Of a DNA stretch of 64,000 bases, positions 29,500 to 39,660 are shown in pieces. The notes below the pieces were generated by a model. That model was given only the letters and a program-made list of their open reading frames with translations, searched no databases and was not told where the DNA came from. Every line of letters starts with the position of its first letter. Positions within the stretch are counted from its first letter, which is position 1. The position numbers and the translations under genes were made by a program. The DNA is from Chelydra serpentina (lineage: Eukaryota > Chordata > Testudines > Chelydridae), in the NCBI GenBank assembly GCA_037349315.1, contig JBAIAC010000004.1, positions 35,963,001 through 36,027,000 of the forward strand, given 5' to 3'.

Positions 29500-29537
29500 C
29501 TGATGAAGTGGGTACTAACCCACGAAAGCTTATGCTA
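29500..29537 (+). ncRNA. Hammerhead-like motif at the right end of PLE
   Basis: CTGATGA (29500-29506), stem-loop GTGGGT-ACTA-ACCCAC (29508-29523), GAAA (29524-29527), hairpin GC-TTAT-GC (29528-29535), T (29536), then A (29537). The core layout C-T-G-A-N-G-A ... G-A-A-A ... T-H is complete. Cleavage in hammerheads is after H, so the predicted cut is at the element boundary, within a base of where the arm ends and the target duplication begins. One extra A precedes the stem. Confidence 0.7.
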
Positions 29538-29816
29538 AAGTATAACTGGGTTCAAAAAAGAACAGGATAAGTTCATAGAGGATAGGTCCATCAATGGCTG
29601 TTAGCCAAGTTAGTCAGAGACACAACCCCATGCTCGGGGCAACCGTAAACGGCTGACTACCAGAAGCCAGGAGTGGAAGACAGGTGGATCACTCCTTAAT
29701 TGCCCTGTTCTGTACACTCCCCTGATGAGGCAGTAGAGGCCATTGTCAGAAACAGGATACTCAGCAAGATGACAATAATCTGACCCAGTCTGGCTGCTCT
29801 TATGTTCTTGTGTATG

Positions 29817-31276
29817 TACTGTAATATAAATAATACTGTGATGTGGCTTTTCTGCTCTTTTTCACCCTCTGCAGGACTTTTAAGAGGACACAATCTGGCC
29901 CTCAATGAAGGCAGCTCACTGTAAAGTCAAATAGGTTTGGACTAGGAGAGACATGTCAAGAGTCAAAAAAGCTCTTCTTTTTCCACTGAGACTGTGGCAA
30001 AGCAGGGTTTGTGAGCTGTTGGGCTAGATTTTTAGCCAGCTCCTCTTGCTTTCTGTTATTCCCTCTCACCTTTTCTCCTGCCTGCCTGTTATGTCTCTTG
30101 TGCCCTCCTTCCTCCAGCACAGCACTCCACCATCTCTGTGCTCACACCAACACTCCCCCAGCGCCCACTTACCCTGAAAGCCCTGTCTTCACATCTCAGC
30201 CCCCCTTACATCCTGCTCACTGCAGCCCCCCACCCCCAACATCCCAACCTCAACCCTTCCAATATCTCCCAACCCAATCCCACATTCCTCCCACCCCAAA
30301 CATTCTCCACTCACCCCACAGCCCCCATTCACTCCATCACCCCCAACATCCCAGCCCAGAACTCCTCGCCCTACAGCCCAACAAAACTCCCCACCCAACC
30401 CCATAGCCTACCGACAACTCACCCCCAGCACCTCACCCACTGGCCCGGGACCTTCCTGGCCACTAACTGGTGCCCTCCCAGCTTAACACTCCATTCCCAT
30501 CCTGGCCTAGAGTGGTTCCTGACAATGCCGGCCACCCAGCTCTGCTCACTCCCATCCCCCGCCCCAGACTCACATGGCCCCATGCCACTCACGTTTGGCC
30601 CCGCTACACTCTGTCACAATGGAAGGGTGTCAGGGCCAAATTGGAGTAAGTGGCATTGCAGTCTGGGGAGTGGGTTGCAATGCCACTCTGTTTTTTGTTT
30701 TTTCTCTGGTGATCAGGTATTCCCCTGCGATGGGCCCTTGGGCAAGTGCACATTGGTTAATCTGGGCCTGCCTTCCTGCTGTCTCAGTATTGTCCTTGCA
30801 AGGTTGCCAGAGCAACTCTCTGTCTCCCCACGTTGATGATCTCTCCTTTCCCTTGGCATGCTGCTGGGATAGGGATTCCTCATTATGGCACTGCTTGATT
30901 GACTCTTAATTCACAGATGTGATGGCACTATAGTGAAAGCCTAAAATCCTCTTTTCTCCACAGGTAATATTGCAATGAGAGCTGGTCAGAAAATGGGATT
31001 TTTCTCTATGGAAAATTTCAGCTTTTTGATGAAAAAAAGTCAGAAACTGAAATTTAGCCAAAAGCTACAAAGTTGTTTTTGTTTTTTGTTTTGTTTTTTA
31101 TCTGAAATTTTTTCAGTTTTCTGATGAAAAAGCCAAAATTCTCAAGGGAAAGACATTTTCAGTCAACATTTTTGTTTAGTTGGAAATCCCAATGTATATT
31201 AAAAAAAAAAAAAGTTGACAGCAAATTTACAATCAGCACAACTGCAACCCATAGTTTATCATTCCCCTGTCAATTG
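29817..31276. other. No gene seen; C-rich tract and A/T-rich block
   Basis: 30090-30480 is rich in CCCAACC and CCCCA words, giving long spurious Pro-rich frames. 30970-31210 is A/T-rich with GTTTTTTGTTTTG runs and resembles sequence at 57805-57960. No conserved coding motif. Confidence 0.45.
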
Positions 31277-31284
31277 CCTTAGTC

Positions 31285-32383
31285 CAGAGGTTCTCACACT
31301 GTGGTTCTCACACCAGTGGTCTGCGAGCTCCTTTCAGGTGGTCCGCAGATAGTTCCCTCTAAGGTGCGCGCCTGGGCGCCTGCACCCAAGACAATGAAGG
31401 GCCACCCACCTAATTAGTGGAGCTGTGCAGTCTAGGCACCGACTTCTACTGGCACCGGTGGGTGATCGACCTCCCTCTGCCCCCAGCCCTGCCCCGACTC
31501 CACCCCTGACCCGCCCCCATTCCAACCCCTTCCCCAAAGTCCCCACCCCAACTCCCCTCTCTCCCTATCCCGACTCCTTACCCAAATCCCCGCCCCGGCC
31601 CCACCTCTTCCCCGCCTCCTCCCCGAGCGCACCACGTTCCCCCTCCTCCCTCCCGGAGTATGCTACAGCTGTTTGGTGGCGGCAAGCACTGGGAGGTAGG
31701 CAGAGCAACCCACGAATTTTTCCCTGCGGGTGCTCCAGCCCTAGAGCACCCACGGAGTCAGAGCCTATGCTGTGCAGATGTGGCTCCACTAATTAGGTGC
31801 CTGGACCCTGGAGAAGACACACATGTAAGGTGAGGTGGTGGCCTTGGGGGGGAATAGGGGGAAGGTGGGAGGGGGCAGTGGGGTGAGACGAGGGGGTGAG
31901 GGGAATTTGGGACGTGCAGGGCTGCGGTGGCCAGAGAAAGAGGCAACTTTCCCCAGCTCCAGGGCTGCGGCTGCCAGGGAGAGACGGCCCTCCTTCCCGG
32001 CCTCAGCTCTGTGGCTGCTGTGGCGAGAGAGAGACCCTCCTCCTTCTCAGCCCCAGCTCTGGGGCTACTGCAGCAGGGGAGACCCCTCTCCTTCCCAGCC
32101 CCAACTAAGGGGGCCGCTGTGGTGGGGGAGAGAGGGCACATCCCTCACATTAGAAAGGTAAGACTACTGATATGAAAATATGAGTTGTGTGCTTTTATTT
32201 GTAGAACAAAAAATGTTAATTATTAAGAAGGGGGTTTTTATATACCACTTTTATCCAAAGCGCTTTGCAATAGTTAGATAACGGTACAAACAACATTTGG
32301 AAAGATCATTAAGTGGCCCACCGAGACCCTCAGCAATTTTCAAGTGTTCCACCAAAAAAAAAAAAAAAGTTTGAGAACAACTG
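31285..32383. mobile_element. hAT-type non-autonomous transposon (1.1 kb)
   Basis: Starts CAGAGGTTCTCACACTG and ends AGTTTGAGAACAACTG; the ends are inverted repeats with few mismatches. A perfect 8-bp duplication CCTTAGTC lies at 31277-31284 and 32384-32391. The interior has a G/C-rich middle (31430-32110) whose Pro- and Gly-rich frames are not genes, then a 3' part with an A-run at 32355. No hAT transposase motif, so it is non-autonomous. Confidence 0.93.
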
Positions 32384-32391
32384 CCTTAGTC

Positions 32392-33099
32392 ATTAAACAG
32401 GCTCTCATGGACTTCTGACTCCCTTCTCCAGGTTTGATCCTACTCAATGTTTTAAACATGTTCTGAAAATCAGGCTTCCCTGGAGAACTAAAGCCTGTTC
32501 TCTCATTTCTCATCCTTATGAGCACTCTGGTAAAGGGGACAACAACAACTGTGTTTACAATGACCTGGTTTCCAGTTTTTAAAAAAATGGTTGGCTGAAA
32601 TATCCCATCTATGTTTTAAATGACTCTGAGAATTTCCAAGACTTCCACAATGGGAAGGCTCCATATACATTACATCCCTGACATAATCCCATCCTGAGAA
32701 GTAACCACTATACAGCACTATAACGAGAAAGCCATTACAAAGGTGATGGCAGTGAGATTTGTTGAAAAAGCTACAGGCACAAAAAGCTTAAATTAGACAG
32801 CTACAAAGAAGCTTTAAAAATAAGGGACAGGGAATAACTATGAGTCATTCAACTCAGCATTATGGGAGTTTCATTAGAGAATATTTCCTCTAACTGATGG
32901 GAATAACTATGACCCTCAAAATGACTAGAACTTGGTAATTTTTATTGTTAACCGAAGTCAGTTTCCATTCAAAGGCAGCAGGTTACAACATGGCTACCAG
33001 TGGAAAGGGTTATGAAATTAAACCTTTGCCTCTACTTCCATGATGTGTATAGAGCTATGACAGAGAGCAGGGAGAGAATAGGTGAGGCACTCTGATCAC
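32392..33099. other. No gene or repeat recognised
   Basis: A/T-rich single-copy-looking DNA between the hAT element and the Harbinger transposon. Confidence 0.45.
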
Positions 33100-33474
33100 T
33101 TAGGGTATGTCTACACTACGGTACTAGTTCGATTTCTGTGAAACCGAACTTGTGAACCCGATATTTCCAGGTCGATTGTTCGAATCCACACCAGGGATGT
33201 TTATTCGAATGTCCGAGTCCACAGTAGGGGGGCAAGCATCGACATTGCAAGCGTTGCACTGTGGGTAGCTATCCCACAGTTCCCGCAGTCCCGCCTGCCC
33301 ACTGGAATTCTGGGTGTAGCCCCCAGTGCCTTGTGGGAACGAAATTGTGTCAAGGGTCGGTATACGTACATTTCGTCACTCGACCCACACTTCCGCCTTC
33401 CCTACGTGAAAGCGCCGGCGGGGAATGAATTCGCGCCCTTTTCCTGTGGCTGATAGCTCGGACGCCACTGGACA

Positions 33475-34695
33475 GTGAGCATGGAGCCCTCCGCGATTAT
33501 CGCAGATGTTCTGTCCGTAGCCAACAACTCGCGCCTTATAGCGCACCTTTTCCAGACTCTGATGCAGAGAAATCGGGAGAGGAGACAACGTAATCTCCGG
33601 GAGTACTTAAACTGTGAAAGGGGCATTGATCTCTTGCAAAGTGCTGGACCCCGGACCCTAGACATCATGGTGGCAATGGGTCACGTTGATCCCGTGGAAC
33701 GGCGATGCTGGGCAAGGGAAACAAGCACTGACTGGTGGGACCGCATAGTGCTGCAGGTATGGGATGAGTCCCAGTGGCTGCGAAACTTTCGGATGCGTAA
33801 GTGCACTTTTATGGAACTTTGTGAGTTGCTGTCCCCTGCCCTGAAGCGCCAGGACACCCGGATGCGAGCTGCCCTCACTATCCAGAAGCGAGTGGCCATA
33901 GCCCTGTGGAAGCTTGCAACCCCTGACAGCTACCGGTCAGTAGCGAACCAATTTGGAGTGGGCAAGTCTACCGTGGGGGTTGCTGTGATGCAGGTAGCCC
34001 GTGCAATCGTTGACCTTCTGCTCCACAAAGTAGTGACCCTGGGAGACGTGCAGGCGATCATAGATGGCTTCGCTGCAATGGGATTCCCAAACTGCGGTGG
34101 GGCCATAGATGGGACACACATCCCTATCCTGGGACCGGAGCACCAGGGCGGCCAGTATATTAACCGAAAGGGCTATTTTTCTATGGTTCTGCAAGCACTA
34201 GTGGACCACAAAGGACGTTTTACAAACATCAATGTTGGGTGGCCAGGAAAGGTTCATGATGCTCGTGTTTTCAAGAACTCTGGTCTGTTTAGACGCCTGC
34301 AACAGGGAGTTTATTTCCCTGACCACAAAATCACTGTTGGGGATGTGGAGATGCCAACAGTGATCCTGGGGGACCCTGCCTACCCGCTAATGCCATGGCT
34401 CATGAAGCCATACACGGGAGCCCTGGACACTGAAAAGGAGCTCTTTAATTACCGCCTGAGCAAGTGCAGAATGGTGGTGGAGTGTGCCTTTGGCCGTCTC
34501 AAAGCAAGATGGCGAAGCTTACTTACTTGCTCCGACCTCAGCCCTAAAAATATCCCCATTGTGATTGCGGCGTGCTGTGTGCTCCACAATCTCTGTGAGA
34601 TCAAGGGGGAGACATTTATGCAGGGCTGGGAGGTTGAGGCAAATCGACTATCAGCAGATTACGCTCAGCCAGACACCAGAGCCATTCGAAGATAA
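33475..34695 (+). CDS. PIF/Harbinger DDE transposase
   Basis: A frame of 406 codons from ATG 33475. The N-terminal part has a helix-turn-helix-like region (SVANQFGVGKSTVG, about residues 153-166). The catalytic triad is visible: GGAIDGTHIPI (Asp about 210), ILGDPAYPLMPW (Asp about 298) and VVECAFGRLKARW (Glu about 334). The end has the VLHN motif. The stop TAA at 34693-34695 looks premature: the same frame stays open for another 22 codons (REAVRIREAL...) to TGA at 34762-34764, like the usual C-terminus. Apart from this the gene looks complete. The enzyme cuts the element ends with its Myb partner. AATAAA follows at 34883. Confidence 0.92.
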   Translation: MSMEPSAIIADVLSVANNSRLIAHLFQTLMQRNRERRQRNLREYLNCERGIDLLQSAGPRTLDIMVAMGHVDPVERRCWARETSTDWWDRIVLQVWDESQWLRNFRMRKCTFMELCELLSPALKRQDTRMRAALTIQKRVAIALWKLATPDSYRSVANQFGVGKSTVGVAVMQVARAIVDLLLHKVVTLGDVQAIIDGFAAMGFPNCGGAIDGTHIPILGPEHQGGQYINRKGYFSMVLQALVDHKGRFTNINVGWPGKVHDARVFKNSGLFRRLQQGVYFPDHKITVGDVEMPTVILGDPAYPLMPWLMKPYTGALDTEKELFNYRLSKCRMVVECAFGRLKARWRSLLTCSDLSPKNIPIVIAACCVLHNLCEIKGETFMQGWEVEANRLSADYAQPDTRAIRR

Positions 34696-34882
34696 CAGCG
34701 GGAGGCGGTCCGCATCCGGGAAGCTTTGAAAGCTCGCTTCCAGACAGAGCGGGTTAACCAGTGACTGCTACACTTCCGTAAACAGATACTGGACCTTCCC
34801 CTGTCCCTTTACACATGTCCCGTTGCCCATCCTCCCATTACCAACCGCCTTCCCCCTCCTTGGATCAACGCTGTAAAGTCAC

Positions 34883-34888
34883 AATAAA
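34883..34888 (+). terminator. Polyadenylation signal of transposase gene
   Basis: AATAAA about 120 bases after the downstream in-frame stop at 34762-34764, in plain sequence followed by a T-rich stretch (34892-34905). Confidence 0.6.
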
Positions 34889-35450
34889 GGAAAGATTTTT
34901 TTGTTTGAACCTGTTCCTGTACTTCTTCTTGGGTAATGATTATCACTGTGTAGGCATACGGCGGTTGGGGGGCGGTTTGGTTGGGGGACACTTCCCTTCA
35001 AAGGGGAAGCTGTTGATCCTGCCCAAAGCGCAGTGCCAAGAGGTGTTCCGCTTGCTTAAAGGGACCATCAACCTCTCCTAATCCCATGTGTGTGTGGTGG
35101 TGTCTATGTGCCTTGTACGTATTGAGTATCGCCAACGGATCACACAGTGCATTGATCTATCCAGCAGGCTACTGTCAGCCGCAAAAGATCAGCGACCACC
35201 CTCCCCAAACATACAGTGCACCACCCAACCCCCAACCCCACGTTTAGAACGTAGAAACCAGCACAACGAAGGAAAGGTGTGCTTAATGCATGCAATGTGT
35301 ACTGTGCTTGTCACTTCAGCAGTTAACCTGTCTGCACCCTCGTTTGTGCTCCCATTCTCTGCACTTAAAAACCATGTTAACCACTACCCAGAGATACAAA
35401 CGGTCCCATTTAAAACACTCAGGGAAACATCGGTGAACCAAAAAACAAGA

Positions 35451-35456
35451 TTTATT
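35451..35456 (-). terminator. Polyadenylation signal of Myb-type gene
   Basis: TTTATT on the plus strand is AATAAA on the minus strand, about 80 bases after the stop codon of the Myb-type gene at 35535. With the signal at 34883 it shows that the two genes end facing each other. Confidence 0.6.
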
Positions 35457-35534
35457 CAACAAAACAGTAACTTAACATGGAACCTGGGAAGGGAGGTGCT
35501 CAGGGGTGCTGCTGGATGGAGAGGAGGGAAAAGT

Positions 35535-36016
35535 CTATGGTTTTGGGAATGACAGCCTTCTGCTACTGCAGCGGTCTGCAGGGGTGGATTGAGTATTTCC
35601 ACGCACCCTGGCTCCCCTTGTCCTAGTGACTTTTGGGGAGGAAGCCACTGGACTTGGTGGCGGGGGAGGGCGGCTTGAAAGAACATACAGAGGCGCTCTT
35701 TCCTCATGTCTCCTGTCCTGGAGAATATCCACTAGGCGCCGGAGCGTGTCTGTTTGCTCCCTCATGATTCCCAGCATTGTTTGGGTCGCCTGCTGATCCT
35801 CCTGCCGCCACCTGTCCTCGCGCGCTTCAGCCCTCTGCTCCCGTTCCCTGGCTGCTCGCTCGTACCGTGCAAAGTCCTCTCTGCGCTGTGCCGCCTCCCT
35901 CTGTGACAGCATCACTAATTCCGAGAACATGTCGTCCCTGGTTCTCTTTTTGCGCCGCCTTATCTGGACTAGGCCATGGGTGGGAGAAGCACTGGTAGGG
36001 CGGGAGACAGTCACAG
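35535..36016 (-). CDS. Harbinger Myb-type protein, exon 2
   Basis: The exon starts after an acceptor read as TTTATCCCACAG and joins exon 1 (37273-37930) in phase (658 + 482 = 1140 bases, 380 codons with stop). It encodes a basic patch (QIRRRKKRTRDDMF) and a long charged helix rich in Arg, Glu and Gln (about 70 residues), likely a coiled coil, then a Pro-rich stretch and a basic end. In PIF/Harbinger systems this second protein binds the transposase and the element ends and carries the transposase into the nucleus. Confidence 0.85.
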
Positions 36017-36390
36017 CTGTGGGATAAATGAAAGGGAGTGAATTCCTCAGAATGATACTTTTTCAAGAACAATGACCATACTCTTTCACCGTGAATAGGA
36101 CCAAAGACAGTGCCTATCACATGTACACGTACTACAAGGTCAAATACTATGCCTTAAGGCTGAGTGAGTGTCTGGGGTCCCGGTATACGGATCCCAGAAG
36201 CCTTGCCGTACACAGAAAATCACCTCTCTGAAAACCATGGTAAGGTGCTTACTTTGGACTGCTGCGAGATTGCTTCACAGCACTGCTCTACTCCCATGTC
36301 TCCCTCAGTGTTCCTGGCGGTGGTCAGTAACTGCTGCTGGCCAAACCGATAATCTACGGCGGCTGTCCTAAACCCCTCCCCCCCCGTCCG

Positions 36391-36720
36391 CGTTGCCGCT
36401 CCAGGGAACCAAAAATGCCCGCGAACCGCTCTGCGTGAACGGCTCGCCTACCCTTCCCGCCCCCCCTCAGCGTGGCAGCTCCAGGGAACCAAAAATGCCC
36501 GCGAACCGCTCTGCGTGAACGGCTCGCCTACCCTTCCCCCCCCTCAGCGTGGCAGCTCCAGGGAACCAAAAATGCCCGCGAACCGCTCTGCGTGAACGGC
36601 TCGCCTACCCTTCCCCCCCCTCCGCGTGGCTGCTCTAGGGAATCAAAAATGCCCGCGAACCGCTCAGCGTGAACGGCTCGCCTATCCTATCCCCGGTGTA
36701 GCGTTGCCGGTCCCCGGGAC
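36391..36720. repeat. 77-bp tandem repeat in the Myb-gene intron
   Basis: Units start at 36391, 36471, 36548, 36625 and 36702 (spacing 80, 77, 77, 77). Each holds CCAGGGAACCAAAAATGCCC, the word GCGAACCGCTCTGCGTGAAC and a run of C. The last unit is partial and diverged. It lies wholly inside the intron 36017-37272. Confidence 0.92.
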
Positions 36721-37272
36721 TGCCCCTACCCGCGCACCGATATGTACTACTGGTTTTGCTCCCGACCCCCTACCACCACGCGTTAACGTAAACAGCCGGG
36801 TGTCTGTCTGTAAGGGGAAAAGGAAGCATGCAGTATACTAATTATACCACTCATTCGAACCAGGACCCCATGACTGATATCACTCTGATGAGGATTACGG
36901 AGACAGAGAAAATCTGCATGCTGAGTCAATGCAAGCAAACCCCGGGGCCGTATGCTGCCATGCTATGCAAGGCAATGATACCAGAGTACCTGCTGCTCAC
37001 ATGGCGCGGGAAAGTATCCTACCATGGAGGAGACAATAAGGCAGCTCTCCCAGTGAACGTGCTAAACAAGCTATCGCTGTACCTTCAAGACAGCTTCTCT
37101 GAGATCTCTGCTGGTGATTACACCTCTATCCCCATACATATTGACAGACTTTTTGAATAGTTGCACGGGAAAGCGACTCCAAGGTGAAGCGCATAAGGCC
37201 AATGAAGCCACAGTTACAGAGCGCTAACACACCATAACCATTGTATTGAAAATAAATGTCTAAAACACTGAC

Positions 37273-37930
37273 CTGATGATCCCTCTCCTGATTCCTGGTC
37301 AGGAATGCTGCCTTGGGAGTGTTCGAAGGGCAGCGCAGTCAGGGTGAGGAATAGTTCCTGGCTGTCGGGGAAATCTCCAGGGTGACCGCTTTCGATTGCC
37401 TCGTCCCCCTGCCCTCCTTCCTCTTCTTCGCCGTCAGCGAAAACCTCCTCCGATGTGTCCGTAGAATGGACCCCATCATCGGTGTCCACGGACACTGGTG
37501 GGGTAGTTGTTGCCGCACCACCGAGCATGGCGTGCAGTGCCTCGTAAAATCGGCAAGTCTGAGGCACTGAGCCGGAGCGTCCGTTGGACTCTTTGGTCTT
37601 TTGGTACGCCTGACGTAGCTCCTTGATTTTGACGCGGCACTGCGTAGCATCCCGGCTGTATCCTCTCTCCGTCATAGCCTGGGAAATCTTCTCGTAAATT
37701 TTGGCATTCCGTCTTTTTGAACGGAGCTCGGCTAGGATCGATTCATCGCCCCACACAGCGATGAGACCCAAAACCTCACGATCACTCCATGTTGGAGCTC
37801 TCTTTCTATTCAGTGATGGCATCGAAACCACCGCTGTAGAGCTCTGCATCATTGCCAGTGCTGCTGAGCTCGCCACTATGTCCAAAGAGGCAATGGGATT
37901 CAAAATGGCCACAGAGGAAAAAGCATTCAA
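37273..37930 (-). CDS. Harbinger Myb/SANT-type protein, exon 1
   Basis: Starts at ATG 37930 and ends at a donor read as ATCAG/GTCAGT (donor GT at 37271-37272). Residues 45-135 form a Myb/SANT (trihelix-like) domain: PTWSDREVLGLIAVWGDE, KIYEKISQAMTERGYSR, CRVKIKELRQAYQKTK, CRFYEALHAMLG, with the spaced Trp residues at 48 and 60. An acidic Glu/Asp-rich stretch follows. Joined to exon 2 it gives 379 residues with no stops. It would bind the ends of the element with the transposase. The choice of ATG is tentative because an upstream exon cannot be excluded. Confidence 0.87.
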
Positions 37931-38242
37931 ATTTTCGCGGGGATTTCTCTGAGTGGCAGGTCAGAGCATCCGAGTACACAATACTGCCCTGAGCGTCCAC
38001 CGAGTGGTGCACTGTGGGATAGCTCCCGGAGCTATTAGCGTCGAATTCCGTCCACAGTACCTCGCATTCGACATGCCCATTTCGAATTTGGCGCTACTCC
38101 CCTCGTCAGGGTGGAGTACCGAAATCGATTCAAGGAGCCCTTAATGTCGAAATAAACTGCTTCCTAATGTGGACGGGTGAGGGATTACATCGAGTTAACG
38201 CTGATAAATTCGACATAAAGTCCTAGTGTAGACCTGGCCTTT

Positions 38243-39454
38243 GAGGCTAATTAGTGCCCTAGGAGAAGCTGATGGGGGTAATGAACTCAGCTGGCCCCAT
38301 CAGCCCACAGTTGATAAAAGAGGCACAGGAAGGCTGTGCAAGAGGAGAGAGGGAGGAACAGGGCTAGCTGAGCCTAGCCATAGCAAGCCCTCAAAGTAGG
38401 GAGATCTCTGTTTTCCTCAAGTCCTGCTGAGACTACATTTCAGCAAAGATTGTAAATAGGTGGGTACATGGGGGACTGTGGTGATACTGGTGAAGGGGAA
38501 TTGAAATAAAGCCGTTTCTGTGGGGAAGATGACAGGGGTAGAGGTGGGACCTTGTTACAAGAGCCCACATGGAGACCTGTGATATACAAGGTAGGCATGC
38601 CATATCCACCATGTATGAAGCAGCTTTCCCAAGCTAGCTCGGCCTCCCTGAGTTAAACATATTGTGCAGCCATTTTACTCTGACCTGTGAGCTGACCAGA
38701 TCTGACAAGCTAATGAGGATGGCGCTCGATCAGTACTCGGATAGGAAACCTCCAAAGAAAATCCAGGGTGCTGCAGGGAACAGTATTGGTGTTTCAGTAA
38801 GTGATGCCCTTCCCTCTGAATCTACACTCCATGTCCTAAACGAGGTGTTACGGTCACAGCACTGTCTTTCATATTAAATACCAAACATATGCCCTGATCA
38901 GTTAGTCATTAAAAATCCACAAGAGCAGAGGTGTTAGCCCTAGTTCTCGGGCCAAACCCTGGTGGAAGGTCATAGAAGTTAAAGGAAGAAAAGGTTTAAC
39001 AGCATTAGATCATCAAGTCCACCTCCCCGCTACCCAGGCGGAACACATCACTGTCTAGGGAACGTATCAGATATTAAATCAATTTACACTGTTGTCATGG
39101 GTAATTGCATTCTGCCTGTCTAAATGGTATTCTTCACTGCTGTTGAGTTTTTGCCATGCATTGTTAAACAGCTGCTACATTCCACCCCAATGATGGATGA
39201 TCTAATTCTTACCTATAAAGCTTCTAAAGTGCTTGGGGACCCATCCAGATGAAAGATGCGGTGAAAATGTGCATTTTTTTTTGTTCTTATTCACATAGAG
39301 GCTGAACGCATTTAGCAAACACATGGCATAGAGCGAGTTCCATTGTCTGTTGGAAGTATTTATTTCAGTTTTGTGAAAGGATTGTTATTTTAAAATATTA
39401 AAAGACAGGATGTTTTAGCATAACCAAGCTGTGTGCACAGGAAGCCAAATTGCA
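38243..39454. other. No gene recognised
   Basis: Mixed sequence after the Harbinger element. 38400-38560 has repeat-like wording, but no ends or motifs could be placed. Confidence 0.4.
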
Positions 39455-39660
39455 GTGGCAGTGACAGTAATCACAGCTGGGTGATCTTGGGTGAGTCACT
39501 TAAATCTCTGTGCCTCAGTTTCCTTATGTAAATATGATTAATGTCCTTTCTCCCACTCTTGTCTGTTTAGATTGTAAGGTATTGGGGACAGAGACTGTCT
39601 CTTATTAAGTATCTGTGCAGCACCTAGCACAGTGGGGTCCTGATCTAGAGGCCAATAAAA
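39455..39660 (+). mobile_element. MIR/CORE-SINE-like repeat
   Basis: Has GATCTTGGGTGAGTCACTTA and CTCTGTGCCTCAGTTTCC, the classic MIR core, then an L2-like end: GGGGACAGAGACTGTCTCTT and GCACCTAGCACAGTGGGGTC. Same family as 26285 and 43915. Confidence 0.75.

Larger units (their letters stand above)
27079..29536 (-). mobile_element. Penelope-like element forming a 927-bp-arm inverted repeat
   Basis: A 2458-bp insertion in CR1, flanked by AAAGTATAACT(A/G)GGTT (27063-27078 and 29537-29552, 15 of 16 match). On the minus strand it reads RT, then GIY-YIG nuclease, then the 3' tail to 27079. Positions 27168-28094 are repeated in inverted order at 28610-29536; both arms are 927 bp and appear almost identical. 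A 515-bp spacer (28095-28609) holds the only RT core. The right arm stops right after its hammerhead-like motif, whereas the left arm runs on through an 89-bp tail. Confidence 0.92.
26520..29816 (+). mobile_element. CR1 LINE 3' part, split by a PLE
   Basis: CR1 sense sequence runs 26520-27078, is interrupted by the PLE 27079-29536, and resumes at 29537 to the 3' end near 29816 (terminal GCTCTTATGTTCTT). The first part encodes the RT thumb region. Frames are broken and sequence is diverged from the young copy at 18779. Rejoining across the PLE gives continuous CR1 sequence after removing one copy of the 16-bp target duplication. Confidence 0.88.
33103..38239. mobile_element. PIF/Harbinger transposon, nearly autonomous (5.1 kb)
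   Basis: Left end GGGTATGTCTACACTA; right end TAGTGTAGACCTGGCC, matching as inverted repeats at 13 of 16 positions. The flanks are TTA (33100-33102) and TTT (38240-38242), consistent with the 3-bp duplication of this superfamily with one change. It contains the two genes typical of PIF/Harbinger: a DDE transposase on the plus strand and a Myb/SANT-type protein on the minus strand, converging. Each gene is followed by an AATAAA. The CGATTT and TCGAAT words inside the ends recur in the MITEs at 139, 2940 and 43610. Confidence 0.93.

Noticed and set aside
30138..30836. 232-codon Pro-rich frame
   Set aside because: Composition-driven by CCCAACC repeats; no start context, signal or domain.
36472..36841. 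Repetitive plus-strand frames in the Harbinger element
   Set aside because: They are read from the 77-bp tandem array in the intron of the minus-strand Myb-type gene.
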